Part shown: one piece after another, positions 1 to 6,138 of the stretch
Layout: each line of letters opens with the position of its first letter
How positions within the stretch are numbered: position 1 is the first letter of the stretch
DNA from: a bacterium
Lineage (GTDB): Bacteria; Pseudomonadota; Gammaproteobacteria; Burkholderiales; Burkholderiaceae_C
Reading direction: 5' to 3'
NCBI GenBank assembly: GCA_030824095.1
Contig: JAVBYK010000069.1
Span: forward strand, 1-6,138
Length of the DNA stretch: 6,138 nucleotides
Notes under the pieces: generated by a model
Told to the model about the DNA's origin: nothing
Databases searched by the model: none
Seen by the model: the letters and a program-made list of their open reading frames with translations, nothing else
Made by a program: the position numbers and the translations under genes

Positions 1-3000
1 AGTGCGCCACTGACCTCCTCCAGCATCTCGCGGTGGGTCTTGACTTCTGCGTCGTCTTTCACGTCGAAGTAGTGGAAACGGTTCTTGCCGGACTGCTTGG
101 CCTGGTACATGGCATGGTCGGCATGGCGCAGCAACTGATCAGCACTCACAGCATCCTGCGGAAAGACAGTGACACCCACACTGGCAGAGACGCGCAGCGA
201 AATCCCGCTGGCATCAACAGGCTCTGCCGCTGACCGCAGAAGCCGCGACAGCACCACTTCGCAATCCTTGGGCTGGTCCAGACCGGTCAGGACGGCAACG
301 AACTCGTCTCCCCCCATGCGTGCAAGGGTGTCGCCGTCGCGCAGGGCCGCCTTCATGCGCTGCGAAAGCGCAACCAGCAGTTCGTCACCCACGGTATGCC
401 CGTGCAAATCATTGACCTGCTTGAAGCCGTCCAGGTCAATGAACAATACCGCCAACTGCTTGCGCCGCCGCACACAGTGCGCCATTTCCTGCTGTAGCCG
501 GTCGGCCAGCAACGCGCGGTTGGGCAGACCGGTCAGCACGTCGTAACGGGCAATGTGCTCTAGCTCCTGCTCGTGCTTCTTCTGGGGACTGATATCCGAC
601 AGCAGGGCAACAAAATTGATCGGCCTGCCGGCTGCATCACGCACGGCGCTGATGCTCAACAATTCGGCATAGATCTCGCCGTCCTTGCGGCGGTTCCAGA
701 CCTCGCCCTCCCAATGCCCAACGCCTTCAAGAGACTGCCACATGGCTGCGTAAAACTCGGGGCCTTGTCGCCCAGACTTGAGAATGCGCGGATTTTTCCC
801 CAGCACATCGGCCCGCTCATAGCCGGTGATACGGGTGAATGCATCATTGACCTCCACAATCAGCCCGTGCGCATCGGCGATCAGGATGCCCTCGCGCGCA
901 TGGGTAAAAACACTGGCCGCCAAGCGGGTGGCGGCTTCCGCCTGACGTCGCTTGGTGATGTCCTGGGCAATTCCAAGGTAGCCGGTGATCTCCCCTCCGC
1001 TGGCCCGGACTGCTGTGACCACCAGTGACACATGGATGTGCTCGCCGCTCTTGCGCACATAGGTCCACTCACGATGGTCCTGCCCGTCCACGTCCGCTTT
1101 GGCGGCAAACACCCTGAAGCCGGCGACCGGGTAACCCAGCTCGACAGTCAAGGCAGCGCCGCGCTGCGCAATTTCGTCATCCAGGTGAAAGGCCGAGGCC
1201 GACATCTTCTGGACCACCTCACTCGCGTCATAGCCCAGCATGCGTTCAGCCCCCCGATTGAACACCTGAACCACTCCGCTCGCATCCGTGGAGATGATGG
1301 ACACCTCCGACGCCGCGGACAACAGATTCTGGTGCTGCAGGTTGGCCCGTTGCGCGGCTTCCGTCGCGCGCACGAACGCCGTCACGTCAACCCGGAAGCC
1401 AACCGTGTACCCATCCGAAGTACGCCGCTCCAGAATGCGCAATACCCGGCCGTTGTCAATGGGTTGGGTAAAGGCCTGACTGCTCAAACGGTGCGCGGCG
1501 AGCCGCTGCGCAAGCCACTCCTCGATGCGCCCCACCGCCTCTACATACTGCCCTCGCTGTGCGCCCACCCGCAGAATGTGCTCGAACGAGGCTCCCGGAA
1601 CGATCAGATCGGACGAGGTGGCATACAGATCACGGTACTTTTCGTTGCAGAACACCAACCGGTCCTGGGGATCGTACAAAACAAATCCCTCATCCAGGGC
1701 CTCAATGGCGGTCCGCAGGATGCGCTCGTTCTCCAGCAACGCGGTCTGGATACGGTGCTCCTCCGTGATGTCCGAGATGAAGCCGTGCCACAGCGTACTG
1801 CCATCGTCCTGCCGTGAGGGCCGGGCAATACCCCTGCGCCAGCGCTCCCCCTGCCGTGCCAACACCACCCGGTACTCGCAAGACCAGGGCGTCAACTCGG
1901 CAGCAGATTGGGCGATCGATGCCGCAACGGATGCCACGTCCTGGGGATGAATGGCTGCAAACACCATCGAGGCGTCCTGGCGCACCTGCTCCGACGTGAC
2001 CTCGTAGATCTCCTCGATTCCCTGGCTGGCAAACGGAAAGCAGGACTTCCCGTCCGGGAACTCCTGATATTGGTAGATCACCCCCGGAATCTGGGCTGCC
2101 AGATTCGTCAGCAGCTTGTGGGTCGCATCGGCTTGCTTCTGTGCCTCGACACGCGCGGAGATGTCATGGATGATCGAATACAACAAGGTACGGCCATCAA
2201 TCTCTATCGGGCCCGAATGCACCTCCACATCAACTGTGCGTCCGTCGGCCAGCCGATGGACAAAGAAGAAGTGCTCACGCAACTCAGCCTCCGCCCGCTG
2301 CATTTCCGCTCGCGTTTGCGCTGGCGTCAGGCAGTTGATGTCGGCAATGTGCATGTCCTGCAACAGTTCCATCGCATAACCATAAAAACGCTGAGCGGCA
2401 CCGTTGCTGCGCACGATCCGGCCATCCGCCGGATCGATCAACAGCATCGGCACTTTGGACTTGTCGAACAGCGCGCGGTACCGCTCCTCGCTGCGCGACA
2501 CCTCGTCGTGCTTGACCGCCAGTTGGCGCTCGAAGGTCCGGTCCACCAGCACCATCAGGCGTTCATCGCGTCCAAACGTTTGCGGATCGAGAACGATGAT
2601 GTGTGCATCGACTTCCGTGGCTTCAGCCAGCGTGCTGGGGGCCAACTGGCACTCCGACGCCCGAGCCAATTCACGCTGGGTGGTAAGCGCCGAGTGCAAA
2701 GCCTGTCGGCTGTCCATCGAAAAGATCTGGTAAACGGAGCGGCGTTGCAGTGCCGTTTGCTGGCGCAGGGAAAACCGCTTTCGGGCCACCGCATTGGCTT
2801 CGACGATGAAGCCCTGCGCGTCCACGATCAGCCCTTCCAGCGGCAGGTTCTCAAACAGGCGCTTGTACTTGCGCATCGCCACCTCGGTCTGCAGTTGCGC
2901 AGCCTTGAGGTCCTGGTTCTGAATCTCCAGTTCCGTCTGGTAGACCCGCAATTCCTCGACCAGCCGCAGCGCATCAGCGATGTCTTCGGGTGGTTTCTCC

Positions 3001-3077
3001 GCAACGTCTGGCGCATGCTCCAATGCCGCCTGCGCACGCTGGCGCAGCAGCTCAATTTCCTTGTTCAGGGTTCTCAT
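1..3077 (-). CDS. Multi-PAS diguanylate cyclase (GGDEF), probably a GGDEF-EAL protein; 3' end beyond the window
   Basis: This reading frame is open for 1025 codons from ATG 3077 to the window edge, with no stop. There is no signal peptide or membrane segment in the visible part, so it is likely cytoplasmic. Residues about 1-68 are helical and charged, with the motif ELRVYQTELEIQNQDL (42-57) typical of coiled coils ahead of PAS domains. Six PAS domains follow at roughly 70-184, 198-310, 321-440, 449-568 (PAS_7-like), 582-710 and 718-832, several ending in D-I-[ST] such as HDIS, SDIT, QDIT and SDIS. The GGDEF domain spans about 840-1005: DVLTGLPNR (846-854), metal-site FIDLDGFK (D881), inhibitory RDGD (913-916) and GGDEF (922-926), all intact. 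These features predict synthesis of cyclic di-GMP from two GTP with product inhibition. The tail, GKNRFHYFD then KTHREMLEEV, resembles the linker into an EAL phosphodiesterase domain, which would lie outside the window. The start is supported by GGAG six bases upstream and the ATGA overlap with the preceding gene. The PAS ligands are unknown. Confidence 0.95.
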   Translation of the reverse strand, partial: MRTLNKEIELLRQRAQAALEHAPDVAEKPPEDIADALRLVEELRVYQTELEIQNQDLKAAQLQTEVAMRKYKRLFENLPLEGLIVDAQGFIVEANAVARKRFSLRQQTALQRRSVYQIFSMDSRQALHSALTTQRELARASECQLAPSTLAEATEVDAHIIVLDPQTFGRDERLMVLVDRTFERQLAVKHDEVSRSEERYRALFDKSKVPMLLIDPADGRIVRSNGAAQRFYGYAMELLQDMHIADINCLTPAQTRAEMQRAEAELREHFFFVHRLADGRTVDVEVHSGPIEIDGRTLLYSIIHDISARVEAQKQADATHKLLTNLAAQIPGVIYQYQEFPDGKSCFPFASQGIEEIYEVTSEQVRQDASMVFAAIHPQDVASVAASIAQSAAELTPWSCEYRVVLARQGERWRRGIARPSRQDDGSTLWHGFISDITEEHRIQTALLENERILRTAIEALDEGFVLYDPQDRLVFCNEKYRDLYATSSDLIVPGASFEHILRVGAQRGQYVEAVGRIEEWLAQRLAAHRLSSQAFTQPIDNGRVLRILERRTSDGYTVGFRVDVTAFVRATEAAQRANLQHQNLLSAASEVSIISTDASGVVQVFNRGAERMLGYDASEVVQKMSASAFHLDDEIAQRGAALTVELGYPVAGFRVFAAKADVDGQDHREWTYVRKSGEHIHVSLVVTAVRASGGEITGYLGIAQDITKRRQAEAATRLAASVFTHAREGILIADAHGLIVEVNDAFTRITGYERADVLGKNPRILKSGRQGPEFYAAMWQSLEGVGHWEGEVWNRRKDGEIYAELLSISAVRDAAGRPINFVALLSDISPQKKHEQELEHIARYDVLTGLPNRALLADRLQQEMAHCVRRRKQLAVLFIDLDGFKQVNDLHGHTVGDELLVALSQRMKAALRDGDTLARMGGDEFVAVLTGLDQPKDCEVVLSRLLRSAAEPVDASGISLRVSASVGVTVFPQDAVSADQLLRHADHAMYQAKQSGKNRFHYFDVKDDAEVKTHREMLEEVSGA

Positions 3078-6013
3078 CGTGCGCTCCGCTGCGCCCAGGC
3101 GGTTACATTGATGTGGCTCACCACCGCACCAAAGGCCGGCCCCTGGATCGGCGCCACATTCATCACAAACCAGCGGGGCTCATTGGGTGCATGGCAGGGA
3201 TACTCGATGGAAAAACCGGGCAAGGTTCCGTCCAGCACGGCGCGCAAACCACGCAGTGCCGCGGCGGCGGTGTCACCGTCTTCCTGCGAATCCACCGCGC
3301 AGGCTGCCATGTAGTTGCACCCAGGCCCGGAAGTCACGAGGTCCGGGTCGCCATTGGCCATGGCAAACCGCCTCCATGCGGCATTGACCATGCGAATCGT
3401 GCCATCGGGTTCCAGCACGGCAACATGTTCGGGCAAGCCATCCAGGATCGCCTGGAGGCGCTTGGCATCGTGGTAGGCGCTGACATCGACAAAGGAGGTG
3501 ACGGCGCCACGCCCGGTACTCGACGGAATGGCATAGGGCAGTATGCGCACAAACAGCATCCTCTCGCCATCGCTGCTGGCGACCTCGCGCTCAATCACGC
3601 GATTGGTCTTGAGCGTCAGTGCCAGGTCCTCCATGAGACCGGGGTAGCGCAGGCAGTGGGAGATATCGTCCAGCGGACGCCCGATATCGGTCGGGCGCAA
3701 CTTGAAGATGGCGGCTGCATCCGGACTGAACCGGGTGATATTCATGTCGAAATCCACAAACACGGTGGCCACGCCGGTGGCCTTGCCCATGCTCTCCAGG
3801 TCGGCATTGACCTTGTTGAGCAACAGCATCTTCTCCTGGTACTCCGCGTTGACCGTATTCAGCTCTTCATTGACCGACTGCAATTCTTCATTGGAGCTTT
3901 GCAGCTCCTCGTTGGAGGCCATCAACTCTTCGTTGGTGGCCTGGAGCTCTTCGTTGGAGGTTTCCAGTTCTTCGATGGTGGCCTGCAGACTGTCACGGGT
4001 GGCGGCCAGTTCACGCTCCAGGCTGGTGATGCGGGTCATGGTCTCCGCACCCACATCCACGGGCTTGCGGGCATCCTTGAGGGTGACGGCTTCGGCCTCA
4101 AAGCACAGCATGGTCAAGCGCTCCACGCCCTCGTTCCTCAGCGTGTGGGCAGACATGCGCACCGAACGCACCTCGCCATTGCGCAGGGTCACTTCAATCG
4201 GATCGGACAGCAGGGAACTCTGGTCCTTGATGGACTTGTACAGCAGAGCCGATGCAATCGGCACCAGCGGATCGAGCAGCAGCCGGTTGACGATCAGACT
4301 GGCCGAACCTTCCTTGGCCTGGATGAAGGGATTGACATCGCCAAACAGGTGCACCGCCTCATGCGTCTCATTGAAGATGATGGACGGTGGTGCGTACTGT
4401 GCGAGCAAGGTGGCGATGCCCGTGTCGGCGGCATTCACCGGCGGCGACTGGACGGGCAGCTTCCTGCGGGCTTCCGGCAAGGGCAGGCGCGTACGTCCGC
4501 TGCCCGCCTTGCCGCGACTCTCCAGCAGAGGCAGGATGCGGTCCGCCGTGCGGCGAAACAGCTTGTGCTTGGCGCTGACCACCTGGAGCGCGTCGGTCAT
4601 CATCGCCACCGACTCGCTGGAGCCCAGAAACAGGGTGCCACCACTGTTGAGCGCGTAGAGCAGTGCGTGCAGCACGCGCTCCTGAGCCACCGGCTTGAAA
4701 TAGATCAGGGTATTGCGGCACACCACCAGATCCATCTTGGTGAAGGGCGGGTCCGAGAGCAGATTCTGGCGGGCGAATACGATGCACTGCCGCAACTCAT
4801 TCTTGATCACGAACGAATCACCCCGGCTGGCAAAGAAGCGCTCCAGCCGCTCCGGTGAAATCTCGGCCGCGATGGTTTCGCGGTAAACGCCGACACCGGC
4901 CTTTTCAATGGCGTGGTGGTCCACATCGGTGGCGAATATCTTCAGCGTGGGCCAGCGCTTCTTTTCAGCAAACGCCTCCAGGAACAGCATGGCGATGGAG
5001 TAGGCCTCTTCCCCCGTAGCCACACCGGCAATCCAGACGCGGATGGTGTCCCCACTGTCGGTGGCATCCACCAGCGGCGCAATGACTTTTTCTGCCAGCA
5101 GGTCAAAGGCCTCCGGATCGCGGAAGAAGCTGGTCACGGAAATCAGCATCTCTTTGCGCAGCGTCAGCATTTCATCCCGGTTGGTCTCCAGGAGTGCCAG
5201 GTACTGGTGCAGCTCGGGCGTATGGCGCGCCTGCATGCGCCGCTCCAGCCTGCGCATGATGGTAGCGGGCTTGTAGTCGGAAAAATCGATGCCGCCCAGC
5301 TGGTAGAGCAACTGCAGAATCTCTGCGAATACATCGTCGTTGGTCAACGCCGACAGCGGCGTGACCGGCAAGACGGGGCGATGGTCGTCATACCTTTCGT
5401 TGCGGATATGCGCAAGCAGTCTGAGCGGCAACTCTTCGGCCGGCAGGACCGCGCCCATCACCCCGGTGGCCACTGCGCTGCGCGGCATGCCGTCAAATTT
5501 GGACGACTCCGGCTCCTGCGCCATCAGGAAGCCACCGGCATCGTGGATCGCCACGGCGCCGCGGGTTCCGTCCGTGCCGGTGCCCGACAGGATGATGCCC
5601 ACAGCCAGCTCACGGTACACCTCGGCCAGTGATGCGTAGAAGATGTCGATGGGCAGCGTCAGAACCTGGGGCTTCTTCGGCTTGAGGTGCAGGCGCCCGG
5701 GCGACACATGCATGATGCTTCCCGGTGGAATGAGGTAGACCTGATTCGCCTTCAGCACCATGTCCTCCTCGACCATGATGACCGGCATCTGCGTGTGGCG
5801 CGAGAGCAGCGTATTCATCATGCTCTTGTGGTCTGGCGAAAGATGCTGCACCACGACAAACGCCGCTCCGGTGTCGACAGGGCAGGCACCAAAAAACCGC
5901 TCCAGCGCATCCAGGCCGCCTGCAGAGGCGCCGATGCAGACCACGTGACCGGCAAATGGGGCAGCGGTCTGCGCCGGGGACCGATCGGGTTGCTCGGGTG
6001 GGTTGTCAGTCAT
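3074..6013 (-). CDS. CheB-CheR fusion (methylesterase/methyltransferase) with coiled coil and two C-terminal PAS domains, no output domain
   Basis: Complete, 979 residues. The CheB methylesterase domain (about 20-205) has the expected catalytic triad: S30 in GASAGG, H57 in QHLSPDH and D148 in GTGTDGT. It has no N-terminal receiver domain, as is usual in these fusions. A CheR N-terminal helical region (about 225-285) is followed by the S-adenosylmethionine-dependent methyltransferase domain (about 288-490), with SVTSFFRDPEAF (292-303), the SAM-binding loop AGVATGEEAYS (329-339), IFATDVD (359-365), NLLSDPPF (417-424) and CRNTLIYF (432-439). Residues about 530-645 look like the degenerate PAS-like segment common in this family. 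A heptad coiled coil covers about 655-742, and two PAS domains lie at about 745-850 and 852-973. Family knowledge suggests reversible glutamate methylation of a receptor or partner, but no receptor gene is visible. Many relatives end in a histidine kinase, whereas this one stops right after the last PAS. The start is supported by AAGGA nine bases upstream. Its stop overlaps the next gene's start, so the two are probably co-translated. Confidence 0.97.
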   Translation of the reverse strand: MTDNPPEQPDRSPAQTAAPFAGHVVCIGASAGGLDALERFFGACPVDTGAAFVVVQHLSPDHKSMMNTLLSRHTQMPVIMVEEDMVLKANQVYLIPPGSIMHVSPGRLHLKPKKPQVLTLPIDIFYASLAEVYRELAVGIILSGTGTDGTRGAVAIHDAGGFLMAQEPESSKFDGMPRSAVATGVMGAVLPAEELPLRLLAHIRNERYDDHRPVLPVTPLSALTNDDVFAEILQLLYQLGGIDFSDYKPATIMRRLERRMQARHTPELHQYLALLETNRDEMLTLRKEMLISVTSFFRDPEAFDLLAEKVIAPLVDATDSGDTIRVWIAGVATGEEAYSIAMLFLEAFAEKKRWPTLKIFATDVDHHAIEKAGVGVYRETIAAEISPERLERFFASRGDSFVIKNELRQCIVFARQNLLSDPPFTKMDLVVCRNTLIYFKPVAQERVLHALLYALNSGGTLFLGSSESVAMMTDALQVVSAKHKLFRRTADRILPLLESRGKAGSGRTRLPLPEARRKLPVQSPPVNAADTGIATLLAQYAPPSIIFNETHEAVHLFGDVNPFIQAKEGSASLIVNRLLLDPLVPIASALLYKSIKDQSSLLSDPIEVTLRNGEVRSVRMSAHTLRNEGVERLTMLCFEAEAVTLKDARKPVDVGAETMTRITSLERELAATRDSLQATIEELETSNEELQATNEELMASNEELQSSNEELQSVNEELNTVNAEYQEKMLLLNKVNADLESMGKATGVATVFVDFDMNITRFSPDAAAIFKLRPTDIGRPLDDISHCLRYPGLMEDLALTLKTNRVIEREVASSDGERMLFVRILPYAIPSSTGRGAVTSFVDVSAYHDAKRLQAILDGLPEHVAVLEPDGTIRMVNAAWRRFAMANGDPDLVTSGPGCNYMAACAVDSQEDGDTAAAALRGLRAVLDGTLPGFSIEYPCHAPNEPRWFVMNVAPIQGPAFGAVVSHINVTAWAQRSAR
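3084..3087 (-). promoter_or_regulatory. Ribosome binding site of the multi-PAS GGDEF gene
   Basis: GGAG lies six bases upstream of ATG 3077, inside the last codons of the CheB-CheR gene. The ATG shares ATGA (3077-3074) with that gene's TGA stop. This combination decides the start codon and suggests translation by re-initiation or coupled initiation. Confidence 0.75.
3854..3976 (-). repeat. 21-base-period coding repeat for a heptad coiled coil
   Basis: Residues 680-720 of the CheB-CheR protein hold six xEEL units exactly seven residues apart (starting at 680, 687, 694, 701, 708 and 715); the last five read NEEL. Leucine, asparagine and glutamates recur at fixed heptad positions, which predicts a parallel dimeric coiled coil joining the enzyme half to the C-terminal PAS domains. 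At DNA level the units are similar but not identical (variants of aactcttcgttgg on the plus strand). This segment is characteristic of CheB/CheR fusions. It also explains the low-complexity look of the opposite strand here. Confidence 0.93.
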
Positions 6014-6138
6014 ATTCTCTTTTCCTTCTGCGTTCCAACGATCGTGAGGACATGGTTGTCCATTGTTTTGAGCTGCTGCAGTGCGTCGGCAATGGACGGC
6101 ACGACCTCAATGCCCGCCATGCACGACGAAATTCGGCG
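6010..6138 (-). CDS. C-terminal end of an unidentified upstream protein (partial)
   Basis: A reading frame enters from the right edge and stays open for 42 codons before TGA at 6012-6010, which overlaps the ATG of the CheB-CheR gene in the sequence ATGA. The visible end includes GIEVVPSIADALQQLKTMDN and then a basic tail, QKEKRI. I do not recognise the family: the fragment is too short and has no diagnostic motif. An in-frame ATG at 6120-6118 could instead start a 36-residue peptide, but the frame is open up to the edge, so the tail of a longer protein is more likely. The same strand and the 4-base overlap argue that it is the preceding gene of the same operon. The overlap and its match to the second gene junction are the main evidence that it is real. 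Confidence 0.62.
   Translation of the reverse strand, partial: RRISSCMAGIEVVPSIADALQQLKTMDNHVLTIVGTQKEKRI
6023..6027 (-). promoter_or_regulatory. Ribosome binding site of the CheB-CheR gene
   Basis: AAGGA lies nine bases upstream of ATG 6013 within a purine-rich run, inside the last codons of the upstream partial gene. The ATG overlaps that gene's TGA in ATGA (6013-6010). No separate promoter for the CheB-CheR gene is evident in the 125 bases between it and the window edge, consistent with expression from further upstream. Confidence 0.7.

Noticed and set aside
2415..2435. Perfect inverted repeat with 7-base arms (gatccgg / ccggatc) and a 7-base loop
   Set aside because: It lies inside PAS2 coding sequence (DPADGRIV), has no T-run, and is short enough to be chance in GC-rich DNA. 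It is not a credible terminator or operator.
1908..3314. 468-codon plus-strand open reading frame
   Set aside because: It is antisense to the multi-PAS protein and crosses the junction of two real genes. It has no domain signal and is explained by codon bias on the opposite strand.
3854..3976. Regular 21-base periodicity that could suggest a minisatellite or CRISPR-like array
   Set aside because: The period is in frame, encodes the heptad coiled coil conserved in this protein family, and has no spacers.
3702..4658. 318-codon serine-rich plus-strand frame
   Set aside because: Its SSL repeats are the complement of the Glu/Leu heptads in the real gene. It shows no independent evidence of coding.
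2990..4858. 622-codon plus-strand open reading frame rich in GGLQ/FVGG-like repeats
   Set aside because: It lies antisense to the well-supported CheB-CheR and GGDEF genes. Its repeats are the reverse reading of the NEELQ heptad coiled coil, and it has no recognisable domain. It is a GC-rich shadow frame.
4913..5632. 239-codon plus-strand frame
   Set aside because: It is antisense to the catalytic CheB and CheR domains, whose motifs are intact on the minus strand.
6014..6138. Possible promoter region upstream of the CheB-CheR gene
   Set aside because: The stretch is open coding sequence of the upstream gene, and I see no convincing -35/-10 pair.

Overview
The window is one continuous stretch of minus-strand coding sequence. 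It contains one complete gene flanked by two genes that run off the window edges, joined head to tail by 4-base ATGA overlaps. There is no intergenic space, and I see no RNA gene, mobile element, CRISPR array, terminator or promoter. The sequence is visibly GC-rich. The protein types (CheB/CheR fusion, multi-PAS GGDEF sensor) and the style of the PAS domains suggest a beta-proteobacterium, probably Burkholderiales/Comamonadaceae-like. That placement is an inference from protein style only.

Layout in order of transcription (right to left): (1) 6138-6010, the last 42 codons of an unidentified upstream gene. (2) 6013-3074, a complete 979-residue fusion of a CheB-type methylesterase, a CheR-type methyltransferase, a degenerate PAS-like segment, a long heptad-repeat coiled coil and two PAS domains. 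It ends without a kinase, GGDEF or other output domain. (3) 3077-1, the first 1025 codons of a large cytoplasmic sensor with an N-terminal coiled coil, six predicted PAS domains and a GGDEF domain that keeps both the active site and the RxxD inhibitory site. The visible sequence stops in what looks like the linker to an EAL domain, so the whole protein is probably a GGDEF-EAL enzyme of cyclic di-GMP metabolism.

The two large genes are almost certainly co-transcribed and translationally coupled. The plausible joint role is a signalling unit in which a methylation/demethylation sensor without an output of its own works beside a PAS-rich c-di-GMP enzyme. No methyl-accepting chemotaxis protein, CheA, CheW or response regulator is visible, so the methylation target is unknown. 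The long plus-strand reading frames are antisense shadows of these genes.
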